Of a stretch of 64,000 nucleotides of DNA, positions 47,966-57,229 are shown in pieces; position 1 is the first letter of the stretch, and every line of letters begins with the position of its first letter. This stretch comes from Caulobacterales bacterium (lineage in GTDB: Bacteria > Pseudomonadota > Alphaproteobacteria > Caulobacterales > Caulobacteraceae): contig CANJID010000009.1 of NCBI GenBank assembly GCA_947474395.1, forward strand, positions 1 through 64,000, in the 5' to 3' direction. The position numbers were made by a program, and so were the translations under genes. Below the pieces are notes generated by a model that saw nothing but the letters and a program-made list of their open reading frames with translations, had not been told where the DNA came from and ran no database searches.

Positions 47966-50122
47966 CTAGCCTGCTGCTGCCTTGCGCTTCTCGGCGCGCG
48001 TGGAGTCGGCGCCGCGGGAAACCGCGACGATGGTGTCGATGTCGAGGATCAGGGCGACGCGGCCGTCGCCCAGGATGGTGGCCGCGGCCACCCCCGGCAC
48101 CTGGCCGTAGTTGGCTTCCAGCGACTTGATCACCACCTGGCGCTGGCCCTGGATGGCGTCGACCAGGATCGCCGCGCGGGCGCCGCCCTCGCCTTCGATC
48201 AGGAGGGCCACGCCCTGGCCCGCGGGAAGGGACTCGGCGCGGTAGCCGAGGGCCAGGCCCACGTCGATCAGGGGGGTGTAGGTGTCGCGGATGGCGATGA
48301 CGCGGGCGTCGCCGCCGAGGCCGTGCACGTCGCCCGGCTTAGGTTGCAGGGTCTCGACGATGGCGGTGATCGGGGCGACCAGGGTCTGGCCCGCCACCGA
48401 GACCACCATGCCGTCCAGGACCGCGAGGGTCAGGGGCAGGCTCATGGTGAAGGTCGAGCCGAGGCCCGGCCGCGAGGCGATGGAGATGCGCCCGCCGAGC
48501 GACTGGATGGAGCGTCGAACCACGTCCATGCCGACGCCGCGGCCGGAGATGTCGCTGACCTCGCTGGCGGTGGAGAAGCCAGGCATGAAGATCAGGCTGT
48601 CGACCTCCTCGTCCGAGAGGGTCGCCTCCGCGGCGATCAGGCCGCGTTCGACGGCGATGGCCTTGACGCGGGCGCGGTTGATGCCGCCGCCGTCGTCGGC
48701 CACCTCTATGACGATCCGCCCCGAGCGGTGGGCGGCGGTCAGGCGCACGGTCCCCTCCGCCGACTTGCCGGCGGCGGCCCGCGCCTCGGGGGATTCCAGC
48801 CCGTGGTCGATGGCGTTGCGGATCATGTGGGTCAGCGGGTCGGCCAGCCGCTCGATCACGGTCTTGTCGACCTCGGTGCCTTCCCCTTCGGTGATCAGGC
48901 GCACGGGCTTTCCGGTCATGGCGGCGACCTCGCGCACCAGGCGCGGCATGCGCTGGAACACCGACTTCACCGGCTGGGCCCGGATGGCCATGACGCTGTC
49001 CTGGATCTCGCGGGTCAGCTGCTCGAGCTCGTCCAGGCCCATGGCGACGTTGGACGCGCGGGCGAAGCCGGCCTCCATCACCCGCTGGGACAGCATGGCC
49101 TGGTTGATGACCAGCTCGCCGACCAGGTCGATGAGGCGATCGACCCGCTCGAGGTCGACGCGAATGGTGGCCCCGGCGGCGGCCGCGGCCGCCGGGGCCT
49201 GTTCCGTCTTACGGGCCGGCGTCGTGGGGGACGGGTCCGCGGACGGAGACTGGGCCGGGAGGTCTGGGGAGGCGGCCCCCCCGGCCGTGGACTGAACGCT
49301 GGCGATCAGGGCGGCGACGTCGAACGTCGGCGCTGCGGCGAACGCCTCGGGCGTCGCTTCGGAAGAGTCAGGTTCCCCGGCGGCGGCGAGGGGACGGATG
49401 TCCAGCTCGCAGTCGCCATCGACATATTCGAACACCTCGCGCACGGCCGTCTCGGCGACGTCGGCCGCGAGATCGATGGTCCAGGCGAGATAGGCTGCCT
49501 CGGGGTCGAGGTCGGGCAGCAGGGGCAGGGCGCCGGCGTCCAGCGTCACCGTGATTTCGCCCAGCCGGCCGAGCTCGCGCAGCACCAGGGCCGCCTCATT
49601 GGCCTTGGCGTAGAGGTCGGCGCGGGGCTTGAAGGCGATCCGCCAGCCCGATCCGGCCGGTGCGGCCGCGTCGGGGGCGCCCACCGGCGTGAATTCGAAG
49701 TCCCCCCAGTCCTCCTCGCCGCCTTCGCCGTCCTCGGCGTCGGGGCTCAGAGCCTTGAGCTCGTCGACCAGGGCCGCGCTGCGGGCGTCGTCGGAGGGGT
49801 CGCCGTCATGGGCGGCGCGCACCAGGTCGGCCAGGACGTCGGCGGCGCGCAAGAGGGTCTTGAGCACGTCGGGAGACGGCGCGAGCCGGCCGGAGCGCAT
49901 CTCGTCCATGGCCGTCTCGAACACATGGGCGAAGCGGATCAGCGCCTCGAGGCTGAAGGCCCCGGCGCCGCCCTTGATCGAATGCACGGCCCGGAAGACG
50001 GCGTTGATCGTCTCCGGGTCGGTGTCGCCTTCCTCCATGGCGAGGAGCCCCGCCTCGAGTTCGGCGAGCTGCTCTTCGCATTCCTGGAAGAAGGTTTCCC
50101 GGATGGCGGCTAAGGGGTCCAC
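47966..50122 (-). CDS. cheA: Chemotaxis histidine kinase CheA
   Basis: The 718-residue kinase has an N-terminal HPt domain with phosphorylated His47 in FRAVHSIKGGAGAF. A Pro/Ala-rich linker region (about 255-310) follows, then the dimerisation helices RVDRLIDLVGELVINQAM. The ATPase domain has N-box HMIRNAIDHGLESPEAR, G1 IEVADDGGGINRARV and G2 SDISGRGVGMDVV. The C-terminal CheW-like regulatory domain comes last. The start is a GTG at 50122 with GAGG upstream. It should phosphorylate the CheY encoded just upstream; its other usual target, CheB, is truncated here. Confidence 0.94.
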   Translation of the reverse strand: MDPLAAIRETFFQECEEQLAELEAGLLAMEEGDTDPETINAVFRAVHSIKGGAGAFSLEALIRFAHVFETAMDEMRSGRLAPSPDVLKTLLRAADVLADLVRAAHDGDPSDDARSAALVDELKALSPDAEDGEGGEEDWGDFEFTPVGAPDAAAPAGSGWRIAFKPRADLYAKANEAALVLRELGRLGEITVTLDAGALPLLPDLDPEAAYLAWTIDLAADVAETAVREVFEYVDGDCELDIRPLAAAGEPDSSEATPEAFAAAPTFDVAALIASVQSTAGGAASPDLPAQSPSADPSPTTPARKTEQAPAAAAAAGATIRVDLERVDRLIDLVGELVINQAMLSQRVMEAGFARASNVAMGLDELEQLTREIQDSVMAIRAQPVKSVFQRMPRLVREVAAMTGKPVRLITEGEGTEVDKTVIERLADPLTHMIRNAIDHGLESPEARAAAGKSAEGTVRLTAAHRSGRIVIEVADDGGGINRARVKAIAVERGLIAAEATLSDEEVDSLIFMPGFSTASEVSDISGRGVGMDVVRRSIQSLGGRISIASRPGLGSTFTMSLPLTLAVLDGMVVSVAGQTLVAPITAIVETLQPKPGDVHGLGGDARVIAIRDTYTPLIDVGLALGYRAESLPAGQGVALLIEGEGGARAAILVDAIQGQRQVVIKSLEANYGQVPGVAAATILGDGRVALILDIDTIVAVSRGADSTRAEKRKAAAG

Positions 50123-50139
50123 TGCACTGGCCTCGGGGT

Positions 50140-50505
50140 TCAGGCGGCCACGCGGCGGATTGCATCCACCAGCTTGGCCGGGTTGAAGGGCTTCACGATC
50201 CAGCCGGTGGCGCCGGCCATGCGGGCGCGGGCCTTCTTCTCGGCGTCGCTCTCGGTGGTCAGCACCAGGATCGGCGTGGCGCGGTGGCGCGGATCCGAGC
50301 GCACCTCCTCGATGAAGGCGAAGCCGTCCATGCGGGGCATGTTGATGTCGGTGACGATGACTGTGGGGTCCTCGTTGGCCAGGACCTCCAGGCCGTGCAC
50401 GCCGTCCTCGGCCTGCACCACCCGGTAGCCTTCGCCCGCCAGGGCCAGGCGCAGCATCTCGCGCATGGTCCGGGAGTCGTCGACGGTGAGTACGGTCATG
50501 GTCAT
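50140..50505 (-). CDS. cheY: CheY-type response regulator
   Basis: This 121-residue single receiver domain has acidic pair DD (residues 9-10), phosphoacceptor Asp53 in VIVTDINMPRMDGF, a conserved Thr (LVLTTESD) and Lys (WIVKPFNPAKL). With no output domain, it would bind the flagellar switch or act as a phosphate sink. Its start overlaps the STAS gene stop by four bases. Confidence 0.93.
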   Translation of the reverse strand: MTMTVLTVDDSRTMREMLRLALAGEGYRVVQAEDGVHGLEVLANEDPTVIVTDINMPRMDGFAFIEEVRSDPRHRATPILVLTTESDAEKKARARMAGATGWIVKPFNPAKLVDAIRRVAA

Positions 50506-50810
50506 TGAGCGTGGTCCTGAACCGGGTTGGCGTCGGCGAGATCGGCGCAGCCCATCAGGGCCAGACCGTCACGCAGGTCCTGCGAGGGCTCGACGAGCCT
50601 TAAGGCGAAGCCGTCGGCGGCCCAGGTGGCGCGGGCCGACAACAGGATCTGGGTGCACAGGGCGCCGATCCGGCGCACGGCCGAGGCGTCGAGGGCCAGG
50701 TCCTGTCCCCGCGACGCCAGGATTTGGCTGCAGAGGGGCGCGGCGGCGTTGAGGTCGAGGGTCTCGGCGAGGCGCATGAGCGATCCTTCGGCGGCGGGGT
50801 CCTGGGTCAT
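50502..50810 (-). CDS. STAS-domain protein of the chemotaxis operon
   Basis: This 102-residue protein fits a STAS (anti-sigma-factor antagonist-like) fold: strands around LMRLAETLDLNAAAPLCSQIL and QDLALDASAVRRIGALCTQILLSA, then the last helix/strand GFALRLVEPSQDLRDGLALMG. The Asp-Ala-Ser-Ala motif corresponds to the phospho-serine region of SpoIIAA-like proteins. Small STAS genes are common in alphaproteobacterial che operons but their role is not settled. It lies between mcp and cheY. Confidence 0.75.
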   Translation of the reverse strand: MTQDPAAEGSLMRLAETLDLNAAAPLCSQILASRGQDLALDASAVRRIGALCTQILLSARATWAADGFALRLVEPSQDLRDGLALMGCADLADANPVQDHAQ

Positions 50811-50818
50811 GGCCGGCC

Positions 50819-53014
50819 TCAGAACTCGTCCCAGCCGGCCTCGGCATCCGCCTCGGCGTGAGGGCGGGGCGCCGCGCCGCCGCGGGGACCGGTGGTCCTC
50901 ATGGCGGGAACGGGGGCGTGGGACCGGGCCGGGGGCGCGCGTCTGGCTTCAGGCGCGTGGGCCGTCTCGCCGCCGAGCTCGAAGCGGGCGATCAGGGCGG
51001 AGAGCTGCTCGGCCTCGCCGGTCAGGGTGTGGCTGGCGGCGGTGGACTGCTCGACCATGGCGGCGTTCTGCTGGGTCACCTGGTCCATCTGGTTGACCGC
51101 GGTGTTGACCTGCTGGAGCCCGGTGGCCTGCTCCTGCGCCGAGGCGGCGATCTCGGTGACCACGGTGTTGATCTCGGCCACCTGGGCCACGATCCGCACC
51201 AGGGCCTTGCCGGTCTCGTCCACCAGGCTGACGCCGCGGTCCACCTGCTGGGAGGAGGCCGAGATCAGGGTTTTGATCTCCTTGGCGGCTTCGGCCGAGC
51301 GCTGGGCCAAGGCCCGCACTTCGGAAGCGACCACCGCGAAGCCCTTGCCGGCGTCGCCGGCGCGGGCGGCCTCGACCCCGGCGTTCAGGGCCAAGAGGTT
51401 GGTCTGGAAGGCGATCTCGTCGATCACGCCGATGATCTGGCTGATCTGGCGGGCCGAGCCCTCGATCTCGCCCATGGCGGAGACCGCGTCCCCGACCACG
51501 GCGCTGGAGCGCTCGGCGTCGGCCTTGGCGTTGGCGACCATCTCACGGGCGGAACCGGCGCCCTCGGCGGTCCGTCTCACCGTGGCGGTGATTTCGTCCA
51601 GGGCGGCGGCGGTTTCCTCCAGGCTGGCGGCCTGCTGCTCGGTGCGGCGGGAGAGGTCGTCGGAGGCCTGGCTGATCTCGCCCGAGGCGCTGCGCACCCC
51701 GGCGGTGTTGCCGGCGACGATGCGCATGCTGCCCTGGAGCTGCTCCATGGCGGTGTTGAAGTCGGCCCGCAGCTTCTCGTAGTGGGGGGCGAACTCCTCG
51801 GCGATGCGGAAGACCAGGACGCCGGCGGAGAGCTTCTCAAGACCCTTGCCGATGGATTCGACGACGTGGGCCTGTTCGGCGGCGGAGCGGGCGCGATCGG
51901 CCTCGCCGTCGCGGCGTTGCTCCTCGGCGCGCATCTCCTGTTCGGCGGTCTTTTCGCGGAGGGCCGCGCCGTCGATCAGGCTCTGCTTGAAGGCGGCCAC
52001 GGTCTCGGCGATGCGGCCGGTCTCGTTGCGGTCGTCCAGGTGCGGGACCTCGACCGCGGTGTCGCCCTGGATCAGGCGCGCCATGGCGCCCAGCAGGGTG
52101 GAGATCCGCCCCGAGAGGCCGCCGGAGATGGCGAAGGCGAGGATGGCGGCCAGCAGCAGGCTGACGCCGACGAGCGACAGGTTTGTGATCATGCTGCCGG
52201 TCAGGCGGGAGATCCGCGCCTCGACCAGGCGCCGCAGCTCGTCCTGCGCCGTCCGGTGGGTCTGGTCGTCCGCGGCCAGCAGGGCCTGGCGGGCCTCGAC
52301 GAGAGTCTCGGGGCCGGCGCCGGCGATGAGCGCGGCCTTCTGGGCCAGCACCGCGTCGGCGGTCTGCTTGACGAGCGCGGCGCCGGCGCCGAGCGCCTTG
52401 CGGGTCTCGCCGGAGACGTTGGCCTTCATCGCCGTCTCGAGGCTCTCGACGGCGGTTGCGTTGGCGATGCGCACGGTCTGCAAAGCCTCGGCGAGGCGGA
52501 TCGGGCGGGCCGGATCGGTCACCGGCAGGGCGGCGGCTTCGGCCAGGGCGGCCACGGCCTCGACCGCATCGGGCAGCTCTACGGTCGCCGCGTCCATGAC
52601 GTAGAAGCTGTCCACGTCCGGATCGAGGGTCAGGTTGGAGGCGTCGCAGATGGCGTCGATCAGGAGCTTGCCGGCGGCCAGCTTCTTGGTCTGGTCGGGC
52701 GCCTGGGCGAAGGCCTGAGCGGCGGCGGACGACCCGAAGCGGGCGTCGTACTTGCCGCGGACGGCCTCGAAGTCGCCGGCCGCCTGGCCGTCGTCGCGCA
52801 GGCCCACGGCGGCGCGATGGAACGCCGGCCAGACCTTGGCCAGGTATTCGACGCCGTCGACCTCCTTCTTGGCGAAGGCGATCTGCTTCCAGCTCTCGTT
52901 GACGAACAGCGCCAGCAACAGCGCGATCGACGCGCAGAACACGGCCGAAAGCAGGCCGAGCCTCCCGCCCAGGGACATACGTCCATTGATGAATTCAGCG
53001 CCAGGAAGACGCAT
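50819..53014 (-). CDS. Methyl-accepting chemotaxis protein with CheR-tethering pentapeptide
   Basis: The receptor is about 731 residues. TM1 (about 15-38) is followed by a long helical periplasmic or extracytoplasmic sensor (about 40-280), TM2 (about 290-312) and a HAMP domain ([30 protein letters not shown]). The signalling hairpin has the conserved tip [37 protein letters not shown]. The very C-terminus, EAGWDEF, matches the x-W-x-x-F pentapeptide that recruits CheR/CheB. GAGGGGGAA before ATG 53014 sets the start; a longer frame exists. It is the first gene of the che operon. Confidence 0.92.
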   Translation of the reverse strand: MRLPGAEFINGRMSLGGRLGLLSAVFCASIALLLALFVNESWKQIAFAKKEVDGVEYLAKVWPAFHRAAVGLRDDGQAAGDFEAVRGKYDARFGSSAAAQAFAQAPDQTKKLAAGKLLIDAICDASNLTLDPDVDSFYVMDAATVELPDAVEAVAALAEAAALPVTDPARPIRLAEALQTVRIANATAVESLETAMKANVSGETRKALGAGAALVKQTADAVLAQKAALIAGAGPETLVEARQALLAADDQTHRTAQDELRRLVEARISRLTGSMITNLSLVGVSLLLAAILAFAISGGLSGRISTLLGAMARLIQGDTAVEVPHLDDRNETGRIAETVAAFKQSLIDGAALREKTAEQEMRAEEQRRDGEADRARSAAEQAHVVESIGKGLEKLSAGVLVFRIAEEFAPHYEKLRADFNTAMEQLQGSMRIVAGNTAGVRSASGEISQASDDLSRRTEQQAASLEETAAALDEITATVRRTAEGAGSAREMVANAKADAERSSAVVGDAVSAMGEIEGSARQISQIIGVIDEIAFQTNLLALNAGVEAARAGDAGKGFAVVASEVRALAQRSAEAAKEIKTLISASSQQVDRGVSLVDETGKALVRIVAQVAEINTVVTEIAASAQEQATGLQQVNTAVNQMDQVTQQNAAMVEQSTAASHTLTGEAEQLSALIARFELGGETAHAPEARRAPPARSHAPVPAMRTTGPRGGAAPRPHAEADAEAGWDEF

Positions 53015-53178
53015 GCCAAGTTCCCCCTCATTGCGGATGTTCCGCCGTCGATCCGGCCGACGGGGGCCTGGACCTGAGGATCCCAAATTCTCAGAACTGG
53101 CTGAAAATTCGGTTAACTGTGGGAATTGAGGGGAATCGGTCCGCCATTATTGGCGAAGACTGGCGCGCGAACTGGGGT

Positions 53179-53766
53179 CTAGGCGCTGAAGTCCCGCTCT
53201 CCGGCAGCGACCAGCAGGACCCGGGCGGGGCCCTTCGGCGCGAGGAGGGCGTAGCCGGAGCGGCCGTCGAAATAGACCGAATCTCCGGTCCCCAAGGCGA
53301 GGGGGGCGTAGAGATGGTTGTGGAACACCACCTCTCCCGCCAGCACCATCGCATAGGCCTCCCCATCGAGGTGGAGCAGGGGGCCGTGGGCGTCGAGGGT
53401 TGGGCTCGTCACCTCGATCACCACGGGCGAAAGCGCCTTGGCCAGGAGGTCCGCGCCCGCCCGCCGGCCGGCGCCGCTCGCGAGGGCGATGGGTTCGCCT
53501 TCCCCGGCGCGGGTCACCGCCCGGCGGCCGGAGGCCACCACGGCGGTGTCAGCCTGCTTGGCGACCAGATTTTGCAGGTCGACGTCGAGGGCGCGGCAGA
53601 GGCGGATCAGCTTGTCGTAGTTCAGGGCGTTCTGGCCCAGCTCCACCCGCGACAGGGTCGAGAGCGGCACGCCGGTCTGGGCGCTGAGTTCGGCCAGGGT
53701 CAGGCCCTTCGCAAGCCGGAGCTTGCGGATGGCGGCGCCGGTCCTGTCCGGGCCTTGCGGTCTCAT
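53179..53766 (-). CDS. XRE-family regulator with C-terminal cupin domain
   Basis: The 195-residue protein has an N-terminal helix-turn-helix (RKLRLAKGLTLAELSAQTGVPLSTLSRVELGQNALNYDKLIRLCRAL, about 14-59) and a C-terminal cupin (about 120-190, with HLDGEAYAMVLAGEVVFHNHLY and GTGDSVYFDG). This is the HipB/PuuR/SutR-like arrangement that senses small metabolites. The target is unknown; the mcp gene lies 164 bases downstream on the same strand. Confidence 0.85.
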   Translation of the reverse strand: MRPQGPDRTGAAIRKLRLAKGLTLAELSAQTGVPLSTLSRVELGQNALNYDKLIRLCRALDVDLQNLVAKQADTAVVASGRRAVTRAGEGEPIALASGAGRRAGADLLAKALSPVVIEVTSPTLDAHGPLLHLDGEAYAMVLAGEVVFHNHLYAPLALGTGDSVYFDGRSGYALLAPKGPARVLLVAAGERDFSA

Positions 53767-53926
53767 GCCTGTTGATTCCCCATAGCTTCGGCGAGCCTAG
53801 GGTTATTCGCCCCATCGCGACAGTCGAGGTCGCCGCCGTTCGCCCCCGGCGTGCGGGAATGCGACGAACGGTTGAATTATGGAGCAAATACAGGTGTTTG
53901 ATCTAGAGTTTGAGTGATCGCATCTT

Positions 53927-53938
53927 GTGCATTTGCAC
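53927..53938. promoter_or_regulatory. Palindromic candidate operator upstream of the first MarR gene
   Basis: GTGCA-TT-TGCAC is a perfect inverted repeat 21 bases before the ATG at 53959, in an AT-richer promoter region. Position and symmetry suit an autoregulatory MarR site, but the spacing is short for the family and no second copy was found near the other MarR gene. Confidence 0.35.
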
Positions 53939-53958
53939 CATCCGCCTATCCTCACCGC

Positions 53959-54495
53959 ATGAGTAAGCGCATCCAGCCGGCCCCGACCGACAAGTCGATC
54001 GATCCGGCCGGCGAGTTTTCCATGAATGTGCCGGAGCAGCTGTTCTACCTGCTGTTCCAGATCGTGCGTCACCGCGACTCCGGCTTCGAGGTCGAACTCG
54101 CCCCCATCGGCCTGACCGTCGCCCGCTGGCGCACCCTGGCGATCGTTCGCCGGATGGACGGCTGCACCATGAAGGAGCTGGCGCGCTACAGCACCGTGGA
54201 CCGCACCACCCTGACCCGTTCGGTCGATCATCTGGTGGTGGAGGGGCTGGTGGACCGTCACGTCCCGCCCAAGGACCGCCGCCAGGTGGTGCTGACCCTT
54301 ACCCCCGCGGGGCTGGAGATCTACGACAAGGCCGCCAGCCTGCTGATGGACTACAATCGCCGCCTGGTTCGGGGCATAGCGCCCGAAGCCCAGCGGGACC
54401 TGACCCGGACCATGGAGGCGGTGCTCTTCAACCTGTTCGACAACCCCGCCGAGCCCGAGGCGATCATCAAGTTCGGCCGCGAGAGCGCCGGCTAG
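53959..54495 (+). CDS. MarR-family transcriptional regulator (copy 1)
   Basis: The 178-residue winged-helix protein has dimerisation helices at both ends, recognition helix in MKELARYSTVDRTTLTRSVDHLVVEGLVDR and the wing DRRQVVLTLTPAGLEIYDKA. MarR proteins usually repress an adjacent efflux or catabolic gene and are released by small phenolics. ATG 53959 follows a plausible promoter with a palindrome. It is clearly related to the MarR protein encoded head-on at 54492 and their stop codons overlap (CTAG). Confidence 0.88.
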   Translation: MSKRIQPAPTDKSIDPAGEFSMNVPEQLFYLLFQIVRHRDSGFEVELAPIGLTVARWRTLAIVRRMDGCTMKELARYSTVDRTTLTRSVDHLVVEGLVDRHVPPKDRRQVVLTLTPAGLEIYDKAASLLMDYNRRLVRGIAPEAQRDLTRTMEAVLFNLFDNPAEPEAIIKFGRESAG

Positions 54496-55031
54496 GTTCC
54501 TTCTGCCTTGGCGCGGGGGCGCCGGAAGGTCAGGAGCAGCTCCCGGGCCTCTGGGTCGGGCGCAAGGTTGGCCACCAGGTCCTGGCTCAGCCGGACCAGG
54601 GCGCGCTGAGCGTCGTCCTCGATCCCCTCCAGGTCGTCCCGGTTCCGTCGCCACACCAGGGCGACGGCGGCGGCCAGTTTGTCCCGCCCGGCAGGGGTCA
54701 GGGTCAGCAGCACCTGGCGGCGGTCGGCCGGGATGGCGCGCTCGACCCAGCCGCCAGCGACCAGCTGGTCCACGGTGCGGGTCATGGTGGTGCGGTCCAC
54801 CACGCTGAAATCGGCCAGCTCGCTCATGCCGCAGGGTTCGAACCGCTCGATCACCTGCAGGGCGCGGTGGCGCGCCACGGTGAGATCCAGGGGTCGCAAC
54901 AATTTCTCCAGCTCAGCGTCCCGGTAGCGGGCGATCGCGGCCAGCAGCATGAACACATAGTCCGGCGGCGCGAAGGGGAACTCCCCACGCGGGTCGGCCG
55001 AGGCGTTCAGCGAAGAGGGCTCGTCGTTCAT
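54492..55031 (-). CDS. MarR-family transcriptional regulator (copy 2)
   Basis: The product of about 179 residues is paralogous to the converging MarR gene: MSELADFSVVDRTTMTRTVDQLVAGGWVER and DRRQVLLTLTPAG align directly. ATG 55031 is preferred because the longer upstream frame runs into the MFS gene opposite. It is divergent from a DHA2-type exporter gene starting 47-122 bases away, the standard arrangement for a repressor of that exporter. Confidence 0.88.
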   Translation of the reverse strand: MNDEPSSLNASADPRGEFPFAPPDYVFMLLAAIARYRDAELEKLLRPLDLTVARHRALQVIERFEPCGMSELADFSVVDRTTMTRTVDQLVAGGWVERAIPADRRQVLLTLTPAGRDKLAAAVALVWRRNRDDLEGIEDDAQRALVRLSQDLVANLAPDPEARELLLTFRRPRAKAEGT

Positions 55032-55152
55032 CCACAGACTCAGCGGCAAGGGAGGATGTTCGCCGCCTCCGGCGCCCGTGTCACCTGACCTTCCGCCGAC
55101 GAAAGCTGTAGAGGGGGTGCAGCCTGCCTGCCGAACCGGATCCCGACCGCCT

Positions 55153-56505
55153 GTGACCCTTTCCCCGCCCGCCATCGACGGCCTGCCTCCGGCGCTGCGC
55201 CGCCGCGCCATGCTGGGCATCTGCCTCGGGGTGATGCTGTCGAGCCTCGACATCGCCGTCGCCAACGTCGCCCTGCCCGCCATCTCCCTCGACCTCGCAG
55301 CCTCCCCCGCCGCCAGCATCTGGGTGGTCACCGCCTACCAGATCACGGTGATCGCCAGCCTCCTGCCCTTCGCGGCCCTGGGGGAGATCGTCGGCTACCG
55401 GCGGGTCTACTGGCCGGGGATGGCCCTGTTCATGCTCGCCTCCCTCACCTGCGCCCTGGCGCCGAACCTGCCCCTGCTGATCGCCGCGCGGGCGGTCCAG
55501 GGGGTGGCCGGGGCGGCCATGCTCAGCGTCAGCATGGCCATGGTCCGGCTGGTCCAGCCGAGCGCGCGCCTCGGCGCGGGGTTGGCCCTCTACGCCCTGA
55601 CCGCGGCGGCGTCCCAGGCGCTGGGGCCCACCGTCGCCGCCCTGGTCCTGTCGCTGGGACGCTGGCCCTGGCTGTTCGCGGTAAACCTGCCGATCGGCCT
55701 TCTGTCCATCGCCGTCGCGGCCCGGATCCTGCCGGACAATCCGCGGGCCGCCCGGCGGTTCGACGTCCCGGGCGCCCTCCTGGCCGCCGCCGTCTTCAGC
55801 CTGCTGATCCTGGGGCTCGGGGGCCTCGGCCATGAGCGGGAGCGGATCTGGGCCGTCGTCGCCCTCGCCGTCGCCGCGGGCCTCGGCCTGGCCCTGGCGT
55901 GGGTCGAGGCGCGCCAGCCGACCCCCCTGTTGCCGCTGGACCTCTTGAAGCACCCGCTGTTCTCGCTCTCGGCGGGCACCTCGATCTGCGCCTACGCCGC
56001 CCAGGCCGCCGCCTTCGTCGCCCTGCCCTTCGTCCTGCACGGGGTGATGGGCCGCTCCCAAGCCGCGACCGGCCTCCTGATGACCCCCTGGCCCCTGATG
56101 ATCGTCGCCATGGCCCCCGTGGCCGGGCGCCTCTCCGACCGCTGGTCGATCGGCGTGCTCAGCGGGACGGGACTTCTGGCCATGGGCGCCGGGATCGCCC
56201 TCCTGGCCCTCATGCCGGCCCACGCGGCCACCGCCGACATCGTGTGGCGCACCGTCCTCTGCGGCGTGGGCTTCGGCCTGTTCCAGACCCCCAACAACCG
56301 GGCGATGATGACGGCCGCGCCGCCGGCGCGCAGCGGGGCGGCGAGCGGCATGGTGGCGGTGGTTCGGATGCTCGGCATGGCCGTGGGCTCGGCGGTCGCC
56401 GCGGTGGCCTTCGGCCTCTTCGGGTTGGGCGGCGGGATGTGGACCCTAGGCGTCGCCGCGGGCTTCGCCGGCGCGGCCGCCGCCCTCAGTTTCGCCCGCG
56501 GCTGA
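55153..56505 (+). CDS. MFS drug exporter, DHA2-like
   Basis: The 450-residue membrane protein (GTG 55153; GTG 55078 is an in-frame alternative) has SSLDIAVANVALPAI in TM1, characteristic of DHA2 exporters. WVVTAYQITVIASLLPFAALGEIVGYRRVYW (motif A region) and AARAVQGVAGAAMLSVSMA follow, with about 14 hydrophobic segments in total. It probably exports toxic organic compounds by proton antiport. Divergent from MarR copy 2, it is presumably repressed by it. Confidence 0.85.
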   Translation: MTLSPPAIDGLPPALRRRAMLGICLGVMLSSLDIAVANVALPAISLDLAASPAASIWVVTAYQITVIASLLPFAALGEIVGYRRVYWPGMALFMLASLTCALAPNLPLLIAARAVQGVAGAAMLSVSMAMVRLVQPSARLGAGLALYALTAAASQALGPTVAALVLSLGRWPWLFAVNLPIGLLSIAVAARILPDNPRAARRFDVPGALLAAAVFSLLILGLGGLGHERERIWAVVALAVAAGLGLALAWVEARQPTPLLPLDLLKHPLFSLSAGTSICAYAAQAAAFVALPFVLHGVMGRSQAATGLLMTPWPLMIVAMAPVAGRLSDRWSIGVLSGTGLLAMGAGIALLALMPAHAATADIVWRTVLCGVGFGLFQTPNNRAMMTAAPPARSGAASGMVAVVRMLGMAVGSAVAAVAFGLFGLGGGMWTLGVAAGFAGAAAALSFARG

Positions 56506-56547
56506 GCGCCCTTCCCCCCCGTTCCGGTTGGCCGCAGTATCGCCGCC

Positions 56548-57225
<678 letters not shown>

Positions 57226-57229
57226 GCGG

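Noticed and set aside
47720-50113. 797-codon open frame on the plus strand
   Set aside because: It is fully antisense to cheA and cheW, whose domains are unmistakable; the product is low-complexity.
50858-53077. 739-codon open frame on the plus strand
   Set aside because: It is antisense to the chemoreceptor gene and rich in Gly/His/Leu without any domain.
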